Assembly: GCA_021186555.1 (NCBI GenBank)
Contig: JAJKFL010000042.1
Location: forward strand, 14,269,521-14,333,520
Source: Reticulitermes speratus
Lineage: Eukaryota > Arthropoda > Insecta > Blattodea > Rhinotermitidae
Reading direction: 5' to 3'
DNA length: 64,000 nucleotides
This document shows positions 11,700 to 22,389 of this stretch, piece after piece (positions within the stretch are counted from its first letter, which is position 1; every line of letters begins with the position of its first letter). Made by a program: the position numbers and the translations under genes. Below the pieces are notes generated by a model. The model was not told where the DNA came from, searched no databases, and was given only the letters and a program-made list of their open reading frames with translations.

Positions 11700-12545
11700 C
11701 ATTTAATCCAATCACGTATTTTCCTCGGTTTTGTTTTCAGATACTTCAGCGTCTCTTTTCTCCAATTGAAGTTTCGTGTTTCAGAATTATGCAAAGTAAA
11801 ATGGAAAGAAATTTTTGTTATAATTCTGTCACACTTGTCGAGAAATTAGTTGAGATGAAACAGCTTTTAACTGAGTAATAAAACTTCTGTGAATTTCAGT
11901 ATTTTCTTGATTTATTATTGACTTCATAAGAAAGAAAGTGAAAGTAAGCAAAAAAAAAAACCTACAGACGAATTACCATATTACATTTATAAAGTATTGA
12001 GAGTTTCAGTGACTCAAAGAGAAGCTTCTCTCTCACTCTCCAGTTCACCATATTACCTTCTGTTGTCCATGTTAATGTAACCACCCTGTTTTTACATTGA
12101 CACACGGTGTGCTATTGCAGAATGCTCTGCCTCGTCCAGTGTTGTACAATCCCTTCTCTACTCTTTCATTAATCGGATCAAGTTTTAACTCTGGTTTAAT
12201 TCCAACTCCGCAGTATAATAACTACCGTTTAGCAGGAAGTGCTGTACTGAGCTCACATGGAATTTAGACAGCGTGCCATATGGCACAGCCGTGTAGTCTA
12301 GCTTCCAGGATAGTGGCGTTACTGTTAAGTTGAAGTACAGTCACTTTCAGTTTATCGTATGGCGTGTAGACCCTCTTGATTTTACAATCACTTTCACCAC
12401 AGTTACTGACAAATACAAAAAACGAACACATACACGGATAAATATTGCTAGTCCTCTTTCTATGCGTCATCTAGTGAATTTCTTCGTATTAGTTTCGATA
12501 CTGTTTAAAAGCAAGGTTTATGTATCTGAGCTCGTCTTAGCTTAG
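11700..12545. other. Unassigned sequence
   Basis: Overlapping frames at 12264-12545 on both strands (68 and 71 codons) have no recognisable similarity. There is an A-run at 11950-11960. No supported gene. Confidence 0.3.
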
Positions 12546-12547
12546 TA

Positions 12548-12912
12548 CAGTGATACCTCGGCTAACGAAGATAATTCGTTCCGGAATCACATTCGTTAGC
12601 CGAAATCTTCGTTAGCCGAAACGTGAGCAACTTTCTGCTTCCCTTGGGTTTGTCGCTTACTTTATTTGGTTGGTGGGTCTCCCCTATGTGATGTGGTCAG
12701 CTCATTCTTTGTCACACACATACAGACGGAAAAGATAAGCTCCTGGAATGGCCCGACCGTTCATGTTTGCTGCTTTATGTTAGCGCGAGCATCCACTAAA
12801 ACATTCCTTAGCCGAATCCATATTCGTTAGCCGAGTCCGAAAAACAGCGAAAAAAATCTTCGTTAGCCGAAAAATTCGTTAGCAGGGTCACTCGTTAGCC
12901 GAGGTATCACTG
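12548..12912. mobile_element. pogo/Tigger-like MITE (365 bp)
   Basis: The termini CAGTGATACCTCGGCTAACG and its exact reverse complement end at 12548 and 12912, flanked by TA on both sides (12546-12547, 12913-12914). TTCGTTAGCCGA-type subrepeats recur inside each end. CAGTG...CACTG termini with TA duplication are characteristic of pogo/Tigger members of the Tc1/mariner superfamily. No transposase frame is present, so it is non-autonomous. Confidence 0.8.
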
Positions 12913-12994
12913 TATTTGCCTGTATTCATATATGCCATAACTACGGTTTGTAACGACATTTCGCATTCTTTTTACAAGGGTTAATTATTCGACT

Positions 12995-13230
12995 GCCGAT
13001 CCCGGTAGCCGTGCGGTCTAAGGCGTGGGTCTGCGGTCGCTCGCTTGCTGGGATTGCGGGTTCGAATCCCACCGGGGGCATGGATTTCTGTCACTTCTGA
13101 GTGTTGTGTTTTGTCAGCTAGAGCTCTCAGTGAGTCCTACCGAGTGTGGTGTGTCTGAGTGTGATCTCGAAACCTCAACAATGAGGAGGCCTAGGCCCGC
13201 TACGGCTGTGGAGCCGTGAGAACAAAAATA
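12995..13230 (+). mobile_element. SINE-A copy (tRNA-headed)
   Basis: The head has GCCGTGCGGTCTAAGGCG (A-box region) and GGGTTCGAATCCC (B box, about 13060-13072). It then has the family body with CTGTCACTTCTGAGTGTTGTG, TGAGTCCTACCGAGTGTGG and a GAGGCCTAGGCC segment. It ends near an A-rich stretch. The 64-codon frame over it is a SINE shadow. Confidence 0.85.
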
Positions 13231-13965
13231 ATTTGAATGAAAATTTGATGAAGTTTGAGTGCTGACCACCCTTATAGAAACTAACTGTAAAGATGTTAGA
13301 TGTCTTTAAATAAATACCAGTCCGTTTAAGGAACAAGAACAGCATTGAAGTGGGCACTTTGTCGCTTTATACATTTTATGATAATAACTGTTTTTGTCGA
13401 GCTACTGATTGCAAAATACAACCATTTTATCCTTTACTTTAGTCTCGGTTGCTGCTGTTTTCATCTACCGGACTTAACTTTACTATTGCTGGTACTGAAT
13501 CTCAATTTTTGCCGGTTGCCATTTTCCATTCTTATCTAAGTTATTATTTTAGATATTTAGATATTTAGCTTATTAATTTCACGAAACATGGGCCATTGTA
13601 TTCCTTTCAGACATGACGCATGTTTACAAAACACGTCGTAGATGTAATTGAGCCCGAATTCTTTTCATATCCATGAATATGCTGATGTCCATGTATGAAT
13701 GCATACGTTAGCTAGAAACTACATTAGTGTTAGTCTAGTGCCTAGACTTACAATGCGTGTAGATTTACCTTGACCCTTCTTCTGCAGCCATATAGCGCGG
13801 TATGGATATGGGCAAGTTTAGAGGTCATTGTCGTTTTATTGGTTGTCTACATACTGCGAGGGGTGAAGAAATACATGCATAATTTTATTTGGAAGGACTA
13901 AAGGAACTAAACTACTTCGAGATGTAGGGCTAGGTAAAAGATGTTTCCGTCTACGACATGAAGGC
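13231..13965. other. Unassigned sequence
   Basis: Several frames of about 60 codons are present without protein character. There is a short repeat TTTAGATATTTAGATATTTAG at 13546-13568. No supported gene. Confidence 0.3.
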
Positions 13966-13969
13966 TTAC

Positions 13970-14205
13970 AGAGGGAGTAGATATATAGCTCCAACAATTC
14001 TTAACCTCAGCGTTACTTGGAGGCGAGTTGTCAAAATCACGTTCTGGCCGCTTTACCCTCCTGGAAAGAACCCCTGCACACATTGGAGCCTGGATGGATT
14101 CCAGAGCCCGTCTGTACGTTTCGGAGAAGAGAAGAATCTCATGCCCGTTCTGGGATTCGAACCCCGGACCATCCAGCCCGTAGCCTAGTCACAATAACGA
14201 CTAAG
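13970..14205 (-). mobile_element. SINE-B copy
   Basis: On the minus strand the head contains GGGGTTCGAATCCCAG (plus-strand 14150-14165), followed by ACGGGCTCTGGAATCC, GAGGGTAAAGCGGCCAGAACG and GCTGAGGTTAAGAAT. These match SINE-B. It abuts the TTAA-type MITE that starts near 14209. The plus-strand frames of 76-80 codons are shadows. Confidence 0.6.
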
Positions 14206-14208
14206 AAT

Positions 14209-14466
14209 GATATTAAACTTGATAATAATTATTTAGATTCCAGTGGTTTCTATATGTAACACCAGTTTAAATATTCAAAGTTCTGCATTTTGCCCACACA
14301 GCTTATTTCTGTGCTTTTTATGGTTTTTCCAGAAGAAACAGCAATTTTTTCACTGTACGTCATTAACTGATTGGTTCTGATAACCGAGACGGAGTGTGCT
14401 TACTACGCGGTACGAGCTGAATTTTTAAATGTGATGCAGGTTGGATTTGTATTTAAAGGGTTAGAT
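14209..14466 (+). mobile_element. TTAA-type MITE copy, decayed ends
   Basis: It shares TCTGCATTTTGCCCACACAG, CTACGCGGTACGAGCTGAAT and a terminal TATTTAAAGGGTTAG with the family. The right-hand TTAA has mutated to TTAG and the left end is uncertain. Confidence 0.45.
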
Positions 14467-14509
14467 ACATATGAAATTAGGGTATGGATTAGAGCCATTT
14501 GGTACAGGA

Positions 14510-14632
14510 TAGATTTCGGTGGCTCTCACTCGCGAACATGGTTCTGTATTTGTTGGCTAGTTGAGCGACTGTTAGCTTCTCAACAAAGATTTGATCGCAT
14601 TGAGTTACTTGTATTCGGAATAGTAACTACAT
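14510..14632 (+). mobile_element. LINE 3' tail fragment
   Basis: GGATAGATTTCGGTGGCTCT, TTGTTGGCTAGTTGAGCGAC and TAGCTTCTCAACAAAG followed by GCATTGAGTTACTT match the last coding codons and 3' tail of the LINE at 55.25 kb. It is heavily diverged. Confidence 0.45.
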
Positions 14633-14639
14633 AATAATG

Positions 14640-15455
14640 GTAATATATTGTCACTGTATGAAGAATGATTTCAAGTTTTAAACAAATCAACAAACCGACA
14701 TGTGGTTGTGGACATTTCCACTTGCTGTCTGCTGCTAAAGAGACCGGCGAAAGTTGCGGCCTGTGTCGTCAGATGCCAGTTGCTTTTTAAGGTGTAGGTT
14801 GTATTGAATATAAATGATCAGGGCTGCATTTTGCTTGCAACATTTCGAAGGCCACACGTTTAACACCGGAGTCGGAGAAGTTGCCGCATAGTCGCGGCGT
14901 TTCATTCTGCGGATTAAACCTTTTGAGTTGGATGCCGTCCACGAATAATTTGCCTGTGATTACTTTGGCGCCAACGCACAGGCAGTCTTTTTGACACGAA
15001 GGATCGCTGGAATATAATGGGACTTGGCAGTGAAAAGAGCCTAGTTTTATAAAATAATAAGGTATATAGTTTCCTTCGAAATTTGCTTACACGTAGTTTC
15101 TTTAAGATCCACTTTGATATAATTGCAACTATGCCTAGTTCTTCTATATGGTGCCTTCCCTTCAGATTTTATGTCTAAAATGTTGTATGTTTATATTTTA
15201 TCATGCATGCTACATGTCCCGTCCATTTGACTGTGCTTGGTTTAATCAGTCCCATATTTTATTTTTTTACGCTTGCCATCCCGTTGTGTTAGATACCATA
15301 ACAAGGGGAAAAAATTGCTGTCAACAGAACTAGTAAGACTTATGTTGCCAAATTAAAGATATAACACCTATTAGTTGTGTTAAAGGAAATTTATTTCCTT
15401 GTTATCAATCCTATAATGTTTGCTGAATAGTTGTTTGATCTAACAATTACACGGA
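14640..15455. other. Unassigned sequence
   Basis: No gene or repeat recognised. Confidence 0.3.
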
Positions 15456-15460
15456 AGACA

Positions 15461-15490
15461 TACAAGCACGAAGTTTCTGAATGCGGTACT
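15461..15490 (+). repeat. Solo monomer of the 37-bp minisatellite
   Basis: TACAAGCACGAAGTTTCTGA followed by ATGCGGTACT differs at only a few bases from the third unit of the 6.49-6.90 kb array. It is a single isolated unit, about 8.6 kb away. Confidence 0.7.
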
Positions 15491-15669
15491 TTTATTAAGA
15501 ATTCCCGCTTTGAAGCGTCAATTGGAATAATAAAAATGTAAAAATAAAAATAAGTACAAAACATTAGGTCTTCTGGAATGTGACGCCAATTTCTTTAATT
15601 GGTAGGTCTACTAATGTTGCGGAGAATTATGCTGCCTCCATTTTAAGGTAACAGAATTTATCCATTTCG

Positions 15670-15715
15670 TTAACCTGAAGATAGAAGAAGCAGGTTCATC
15701 CGAAACATTGGTACC
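15670..15715 (+). other. Hammerhead-like module, degenerate
   Basis: CTGAAGA at 15675-15681 is followed by CAGGTTCATCCGAAACATTGG. The pattern is close to that at 22297-22340. Stem I pairing is not evident here. Confidence 0.3.
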
Positions 15716-15901
15716 TTCCTACCGCAATTCATGACGTCATATCTGAATATCATAATTTTCATAATCACGGCGATGAGAACCTGAAGTGTGATGGCAAATC
15801 TTTACAGTAGTCAGAAATTAATTTTGTTTTCTAGCGGAACTGTAGCTTCTTTAACATTAATGGAGCCAAACCATTAATTCGTGCAGAAGTGTTGATATAT
15901 G

Positions 15902-16190
15902 TACAGCATAGTTCAGTCGGTATAGTGACTTCGGTACGGGCTAGGTGATCAGGGATTTGGGTTCAAATTGTGGCAGGGCGAAGATATTTGTATCTCTCAC
16001 TGCGTCCGGGCCTACCCACCTAGCCTCCTAAACAATGAGTGCCTGGGGACCGTTCCCCGGTGGTTAACACGACCGGGGCGTGAGCTGATCAATCACCGTC
16101 ATTTAATACCGAGGTTAAGGATGTTTGGGGATATACCGCATCAAAAACATACGTTTTCATGGCATGGTGCTTAGCGCTGGCAGAATGTTT
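15902..16190 (+). mobile_element. SINE-B copy
   Basis: The head has CATAGTTCAGTCGGTATAGTG (A-box region) and GGGTTCAAATTGTGG (decayed B box). The body has CCCCGGTGGTTAACACGACC, GGGGCGTGAGC and AATACCGAGGTTAAGGATG. This places it in the SINE-B family. Confidence 0.6.
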
Positions 16191-16407
16191 TACGTAGCTT
16201 TTGCTCCTCGAAATTTTGAACGTGAACATTTGGAAAATTATTAGGCTGCAACATTTGTAATATAACTTTAGGAAGAGACGTCAAGTTTGAAGGCACTGAA
16301 AACATATTTGAGAAAAATATGTTTAACTTAGTGAACGTAAGTCTACAGAGAGAGACAGTGGATAGAGGGACAAAGTGTTCTTTGTCTTCCGTTGTATTAT
16401 AATATTA

Positions 16408-16592
16408 CAGTCGAACTCGGTTATAACGACATGAAAGGGACTGAATATTTTGTGTCGTTATAAACGACTGTTGTTATAAACGAGTGGTGTAACGTTATGG
16501 TTAACAGTGAGGAATTAATTGGTACCACAGAATATCTGACGCTATAGACGGGGTGTCGTATAAACCGATGTCATTATAACCGGGTTTGACTG
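16408..16592 (+). mobile_element. TA-flanked MITE, family M2, copy 1 (185 bp)
   Basis: The ends CAGTCGAACTCGGTTATAAC and GTTATAACCGGGTTTGACTG (written here in plus-strand order) form inverted repeats, flanked by TA at 16406-16407 and 16593-16594. Further ACGAC/GTCGT inverted segments lie inside. TA duplication and CAGT termini fit the pogo/Tigger branch of Tc1/mariner. No transposase frame. Confidence 0.75.
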
Positions 16593-16599
16593 TATATAT

Positions 16600-17305
16600 T
16601 ACATTTATGTATTATGCACATTATATAGGGCCGATTTAAGGGTAGGAACACTGTAGTGAGCAGCATGAAGTCAATATTAGCGTTATAATAGCTACGTCGA
16701 ATTCATACAAATACTGAACGATTTGAAAAGAACAGATTCCTTCAAATGTATGAGTATTTTCTCGTAAGACGCCACGAAACCTTACAGACTGGTTTTCATT
16801 TAGCACTTACAACAACCGCAGAGAAAAACAATAGTAGTCTCTGTGTATTAAAACTGAACTTATGATCCTTGACGAAATTCAGGAATTTTCTAAAACAAAT
16901 TCTGTATTAACTTCATACCTTTGTAGACTAACCAAACTTCATATATCTTAATTTCTTACCATCGGTAAGAGTAATAATAAGATAAACGAAATTCTAAAAT
17001 GGAATGTCACTCGCACTGCTTAATATAGGACGCTTAAAGGATGTAAGGTATTATGTCTTTGAAAAGATGCAAACTTTGTTATTGCATTCTTTGTAGAATG
17101 TAGCGTAAAATAACATCAGTCTTGCGAAAATCTTTATTTAAATTTCGGTTTTACAGCGACAAATAGCGAAATTTTAGAGCTATTACCATGAAATTGTCTG
17201 TGAGGTTAGATTACATTCCTACAAACTGTGTAAGAAATAATATTTTTGGGTTAAATCTCACAGTGCGAATGTCTCCGAAACTTTATGCAGACAGTAATGA
17301 GTATT
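16600..17305. other. Unassigned sequence
   Basis: No gene or repeat recognised. Confidence 0.3.
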
Positions 17306-17309
17306 GAAA

Positions 17310-17672
17310 CTGCTTCCATCAGTGTAAAACCATGGAGCTGACGAAACGCCACTCTTCGGTAAGGTAAAGGGAAAGGCAAGGATGAAGTTGTCCCTGAGAA
17401 GGCCACGAAGACACGTGGGAATGTGGAGTTGCAGCTCCTTGGTTATTAACCGTGGCCCTAGTTCGAGGTCAGTGGTAAACTTCACTCTATACGCCCAACA
17501 AAAGTCACCTGTGCGTATTTAAAAGGAGGCTGGTTGGGCGCCAGAGCTAGTCTGGATATTTTGAAGGCGAGAAAAAATCCTTTGTCCAGGCCGGGAATCA
17601 AACCACGATTCCTTGGCCTTTGGCCTGTAGTCTGGTCGTTATATCGACTACGTTATCCCGGTAACCATTGTC
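17310..17672 (-). mobile_element. SINE-D copy (tRNA-headed)
   Basis: On the minus strand the head reads GGTTACCGGGATAACGTAGT and, further on, GGTTTGATTCCCGG (B box, plus-strand about 17596-17612). The body includes TGGTTGGGCGTATAGAGTG-like sequence, AAGGAGCTGCAACTCCACAT, CGTGTCTTCGTGGCCTTCTC and CCGAAGAGTGGCGTTTCGTC. I treat it as a family distinct from SINE-A to C. The frames at 17258-17785 are shadows. Confidence 0.55.
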
Positions 17673-17867
17673 TAGTCCCGAGATCAAATATGAATGGATT
17701 TTTAATTTGTATTCACCTTGTCGGTAAAGCCATTGTTTTTCAAGTACCCAGTTTCTCCGATACCACTAGAGTTGTACAAGATTAGTGTAAACATCTTGGT
17801 ACTTCAAGCCATTAAACGAACAGAAGTTAACAGCAAAAGTATTGAAGCAGTATTAATTAATTAATTA

Positions 17868-18043
17868 GAGTCGAACCCGGTTATAACGACATCTGTTTAC
17901 GCGACACCTCGTTTGTAGCGTCAGATATTCTGTGGTACCAATTAATTCCTCACTGTTATAGTACCCCTCGGTTATAACAACACTCGTTTATAACGACACA
18001 AAATATTTAGTCCCTTTCAAGACGTTATAATCGAGTTTCACTG
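17868..18043 (-). mobile_element. TA-flanked MITE, family M2, copy 2 (176 bp)
   Basis: This is the reverse orientation of the element at 16408. Its minus-strand reading begins CAGTGAAACTCGATTATAAC and shares GAAAGGGACTAAATATTTTG with copy 1. The TA flanks are kept (17866-17867, 18044-18045). The first plus-strand base has mutated from C to G. The two copies lie 1.3 kb apart in inverted order. Confidence 0.75.
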
Positions 18044-18045
18044 TA

Positions 18046-18736
18046 ATTAAGTTTAGTGTTGAGAGAATATTTCGAAAACATGCGAACAGGGCTCCTAAGA
18101 AAGTGTCTACATGCATGAGTTGTGAACAAGTTATCAGGTATGTGTTTCAGGTTAAAATAAGCATGTAAGTTACCGTAGTGTAGGCCTACTTTGTGCGACT
18201 TTTATTTTATTCGGAGTTTTAGCCAGAAAATGCTGAGTTAAAACACGAAGTTGAGACATGCTGCGTGACTTAATAAACACCACTTGCGTGCTCCCAAATT
18301 CGTTGGCACGTGTCCGTTCCTTTATCTAATCGTTTTCCACGCGTTTTATTGCTATCGAAGATTTGAAGAGTGGAGTATATTGGGCGAACAAAGGCCTTTG
18401 TTCTGTTTTTATTCTTGTTAATGTAGTTTCAAACACAGGAAACACAATGAAGAGACACGAATTTGTGTTGTGTATTGAAAATTGTTTCAGGCACCACTTT
18501 TGTGAAGTCGGATTTATTCTCTTTCCTCACTTTGTGACGCATCATATAATCAAAAGCCGAGTTTTAGGGCGGTTTATTATGAAATAGGACACTGCCCTGA
18601 AACTACACAACCCACAACCCTGAAGATCTGTACTGGCTTCATTCTTGGAAGCAATATCACAACTCTGGCACGAACTTGTTACTCAACCGAAATCTAGTGT
18701 ATTTGCCTCACTTTCGAGCTTTGCATTGTAATTTCT
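18046..18736. other. Unassigned sequence
   Basis: A 74-codon frame at 18363-18587 has no recognisable similarity. No supported gene. Confidence 0.3.
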
Positions 18737-18749
18737 CGTTAGAATTTGT

Positions 18750-19020
18750 TTTTTTTTGTTTTTCTATGGCTCGACAGCCCTAAATGGGCCTGGGTCTCCT
18801 CGTGTCGTCGAGGTTTCATGATCACACACATTTGAGACACACCACAGTCGGTAGGACTCCTCTGGACGAGTGATCAGCTCGTCGCAGAGACCTCTACCTA
18901 ACAACACACAACACTCACAAGAGACAGACATCTATGCCCCCGGTGGTATTCGAACCCACGATCCTAGTAAGCGAGCGGCCGAAGACCCACGCCTTAGACC
19001 GCACGGCCACTGGGATCGGC
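18750..19020 (-). mobile_element. SINE-A copy with intact target duplication
   Basis: A full-length minus-strand SINE-A. Its A-rich tail appears as a T-rich run at 18749-18765. The body contains CCTAAATGGGCCTGGGTCTC. The tRNA-like head at 18945-19020 has GGTATTCGAACCCACG. A 13-bp direct repeat CGTTAGAATTTGT at 18737-18749 and 19021-19033 marks the target duplication of LINE-mediated insertion. It is relatively recent. Confidence 0.9.
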
Positions 19021-19033
19021 CGTTAGAATTTGT

Positions 19034-19272
19034 ACTGACCAGATATTATTAGTGGAGGTCGTGTCAAGGGGAATGAGTTGTGTTTAGTATATAACAGACA
19101 GGGGAAATGAGTACTAATTCAGTAGGAAATCCTGAAGGAAAAGGATTACTTTGAAGAAGCAGATGTTGGTTGGGTGGTATTATTAAATGAATGGAGAAAT
19201 AAGCTATATCAATGTGCATTGGATTCACCTGGGTTTAATGAATATGGCAGTAGACATTTAGGTTCCAGGAAA
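19034..19272. other. Unassigned sequence
   Basis: No gene recognised between the SINE and the hairpin. Confidence 0.3.
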
Positions 19273-19332
19273 GGCGCAGAATTTCTTGACGAGTTAAGCC
19301 AACTGTTACCTTGTCAAGAAAGATTCTGCGCC
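19273..19332. repeat. 60-bp hairpin
   Basis: The arms GGCGCAGAATTTCTTGACGAG and TTGTCAAGAAAGATTCTGCG+CC pair around a loop of about 17 bases. It could be the end pair of a small foldback element or a remnant palindrome. No other copy was noticed. Confidence 0.6.
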
Positions 19333-19794
19333 AAGCAATCAGGTCTTTAAGGTTTTATCTAGTCAGCACAAAAGAACATTTATCTCCGAGGTTATAGAAT
19401 TATTTATGATGAGTACTGTATACACATTGTGATGCGGAAGGACAATATGACGTTATCATAGAAAATAAAAAAAGCGTATTTAATAGACAATCGGCATTTT
19501 TCGTTGTTAAAGTTGATTGTTTTATATTTATAGTTTAAATGTCATTGTTGTATTATTGAGTTCTACTGTGATCTTCCTTCAAAACTTGCATTGTTGTTAT
19601 TCATCTCATCCATATTGTAACGGAATATTGTAATGAACCGCACGCTACTTTGATTAGGGTTATTTCACTCTTGAAAGAAGCTGAAGAGAAGCTACAAAGG
19701 CTTGGCCCGAACACCATCTTATCTCTCATAAATTTCACTCCTAAAATTGCAACCTTCAAACTGCTGGATCCGCTCATTGAATATTGGAGCCTCA

Positions 19795-19946
19795 GATACT
19801 AATCTGACTACGGAGTGGACAACCGACCTTGGATTCCTGGCGGGAGCTGTGACTTTTCTGCTCACTCTGGAGCTAATCACTCCTCCCGTAGGTACCGGTT
19901 TTCTTTCTGCGGGTTTAAAGTGATCGAGGCGTGAAACTAATAACCT
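19795..19946 (+). mobile_element. SINE-B 5' part, interrupted
   Basis: CTGACTACGGAGTGGACAAC, TTGGATTCCTGGCGGGAGC and GGTTTAAAGTGATCGAGGCG match the SINE-B head and body. The copy stops where a minus-strand SINE-A begins, so SINE-A landed in or beside it. Confidence 0.5.
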
Positions 19947-20200
19947 TTTTTTTTCTGTGACGCAACTCGGGTCTAGGCCGCCTCATTGTTGAGGTTTCTC
20001 AATCACACACAATTAGACACACGCGCGCGCGCGCACTATGACTCCCCTGAACGAGTATTCAGCTCGTCGCAGAGACTGCTGCTTACGCAAAACAATATAA
20101 GAGACGAACGTCCATAACCTTAGTGGGATTCGAACCCGCAATCCCAGCAATCGAGCGGCCGCAGACGTAAGCCTTAGCCCGCACGGCCACCGCGATTGGA
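19947..20200 (-). mobile_element. SINE-A copy
   Basis: Its T-rich start at 19944-19955 is the inverted A-tail. The body has CGTCGCAGAGACTGCTGC. The head has GGGATTCGAACCCGCAATCC and GCACGGCCACCGCGATTGG. A (CG)n expansion, ACGCGCGCGCGCGC, sits inside it at 20021-20034. No clear target duplication. Confidence 0.8.
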
Positions 20201-21200
20201 ATCTGGTTACTGACCATAGTGTATGGTCAATGTTAACAGTGAAATTTTGTGTAAAAGACCCCATGCCTCTATATGATACGCTTCTTAAGCAGTGAAATGA
20301 ATGTGCTCTGTAGGCTGTACGTGTCGCGAAAGAACTGACAAAACTTTTAGTCTTGTTTGTGCTAATTCTTGAAAAAGTGGCTCGCTTTGCTTTCTGTAGC
20401 CGAGGTATATCGCAGGTCTGAGCACTTCTTGTTTTATATTACCATCTTGACTTCGGTACGGGGAAAGAATACAAGCGAATTCTGCTGTAGATTTATGTGG
20501 AAAAATCAAATAAAAACTTTTAATTCTTCTGCAGAGCTAAGAAAATGGGGCTTGGGCGCCCTACTATTGCTCGTTGAATATTAAGAGGACTATTTGGTAG
20601 TAAGAAAGGCCTATGTTAGGCTCACGCATTTCTGTGTGACGGAGACAGTAACACACTGAAAATTTTGAGTGAGGTTCTTACAGAATAAAACATGAGTGAA
20701 ACAAGAGTAAAGTACGTGTCCTGTTTTCTGTGAAGGCAAAATTACCGCATGTCCGTTCCCTCGTCAGGACTTGTTTCTGGTTTCTAGAAAAATAGCACTT
20801 TGGAAGATCTTGTAATTTACTGACATTAAATCAAAGAGAACAGAGGCGTGGGTTGCATAAATTCAAATTTTCATTTCCATGTTGAAGCATCTTATTAACT
20901 ACTGAACTTTAAAGTGTTAAATTAAAACGATATGTTACTCGAAATAAAACATTTTGAGAAATATAACTTGAGAAATATAACGTTTGTCTATGCGTGTTAA
21001 ATCGCGAGCAAAAGAAATATGCAAACAAATAAATAATTTGAAATAATTGACATCATTGAAATATAACTTAAATGCAGTCTCAACTTGTGGAAGACGGATT
21101 CCTTATTATATATTTAAATACAAATCGAGACATTATCAGTATGATTTTAGGGTAACATTTCCCGATGTGATGCGCACTGTATGTAACAGATGAATATATT
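20201..21200. other. Unassigned sequence
   Basis: Frames of 71-83 codons around 20.0-20.6 kb partly overlap the SINE and show no family character. No supported gene. Confidence 0.3.
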
Positions 21201-21204
21201 TTGA

Positions 21205-21250
21205 CCTGTGTCTGATGATAGCTTACAGATACGCCGAAACATGTCGCAAA
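21205..21250 (+). other. Hammerhead-like module
   Basis: TGT, CTGATGA (21212-21218), a poorly paired stem II region, GAAACATGTC (21236-21245), GCA. TGT and GCA can pair with one G-U. The cleavage-site position would be C, the commonest base there. Stem II is weak (GC/GC). Confidence 0.35.
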
Positions 21251-21395
21251 TTAGATAGTAAACATTGCCCAATATGTCCGTGATTTACGACCTTTTTATC
21301 GATCTCTTATATTATCAGTATAAATCGTAAATTATAAATAATTGCAAAGTTAATATTAACAATTTTAAAGAATGTTATCCCGTTGTGTTGTTTAT

Positions 21396-21483
21396 GACAG
21401 AAATCAAGTCGACATCCATCCAACTACATACTACATACTACATGACTACATACGTTTGGACGGATTTCGACTTGATTTCTGTT
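21396..21483. repeat. Foldback repeat with CTACATA core
   Basis: The arms ACAGAAATCAAGTCGACATC and GGATTTCGACTTGATTTCTG are inverted around a core containing CTACATA repeats (21422-21452). The arms are about 25 bp with two mismatches. Confidence 0.7.
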
Positions 21484-21489
21484 AATGTT

Positions 21490-22285
21490 AACATTTTGAG
21501 TGAATTTTAAGACTTATTTGAGTGTTCCAGAAAATTAACAATTAGCTCCGAACATAACTCATGAAATCTATTCTCCTGTTGCATAGATTTATAGTTTTAG
21601 AGATCTGTTAGTATTGTTACCATTGTCTTATTTATTTTTGCGAAGAACTTATTAGTTAAGCGCAAATTTAGTGCCGTTAAGTGTGTTGGGTATGGCCTCA
21701 AAGCTTTGCCTCATCGCCACTTTACAATTTTCGACATAGAAACAGTAGTTGATAAGAATTTGAAACTGCGTTTGAATTATATCTCTCTACCAAATTTTAC
21801 GTGATTCTCCTCCGTGTTTCAGTACTTACTGCTATCAAATTTTTCCTATAGCCTCCATGTTTTTTAATTTAATTGAATTATTATTTTACCAACACTGAAG
21901 TTCTTTCCATATATAATTTTTTGGATCGTTAAGTTTGGTAACTGGTGTCGTATTCTTCTCTCAGGTTCACGCGTCCGTTGTCTCGTTGGAGTTGGGGTGT
22001 CTTCCAGTGGCATGGTTTTCAAGCCAAAATACTTTAAAATTGGTAAAGACATACACACACACAAGCACGCACACATGCACACAGAAGGAGTGTCAATCTC
22101 AAACGCTCACTTTTTCGCTTTTCCTTATGAAGCAAAGTAGGTTAAAATTAGACCTAAGGCCAATATGCACTCTTACAGGGCCTATGCACTTTGGAAGTGG
22201 CCGTTGTTCTTTCGCTTTTAGAACAATATTTCGAGAGGTGTTGTTTGATTCGGCAGCCTTCAGTAATTTCTGTTATTCCTGCATA
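21490..22285. other. Unassigned sequence with a CA-rich run
   Basis: A CA-rich microsatellite-like stretch lies at about 22049-22083. The 129-codon plus-strand frame at 21935-22324 and its minus-strand counterpart cross this and the next hairpin and are not credible genes. Confidence 0.35.
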
Positions 22286-22289
22286 GATA

Positions 22290-22380
22290 ATTATGCTGAT
22301 GGTGAAGGTAGCAGGTTCTTCTGAAACGTTGGTACTTATCTATGTCTAATAGATATGTACCGACGTTTCAGAAGAACCTG
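22290..22380. mobile_element. 69-bp hairpin with hammerhead-like arm
   Basis: CAGGTTCTTCTGAAACGTTG at 22312 is mirrored by CGACGTTTCAGAAGAACCTG ending at 22380, with near-perfect pairing through the centre. The left arm is preceded by CTGATGG (22297), giving the CTGATGR...GAAACGTT order seen at 15.67 kb. It is probably a very short foldback derivative of that family. Confidence 0.6.
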
Positions 22381-22389
22381 ACATCCCAG

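Noticed and set aside
12995-13070. Working tRNA gene at the SINE-A heads
   Set aside because: A and B boxes are present, but the acceptor stems do not pair and every copy is joined to the same SINE body.
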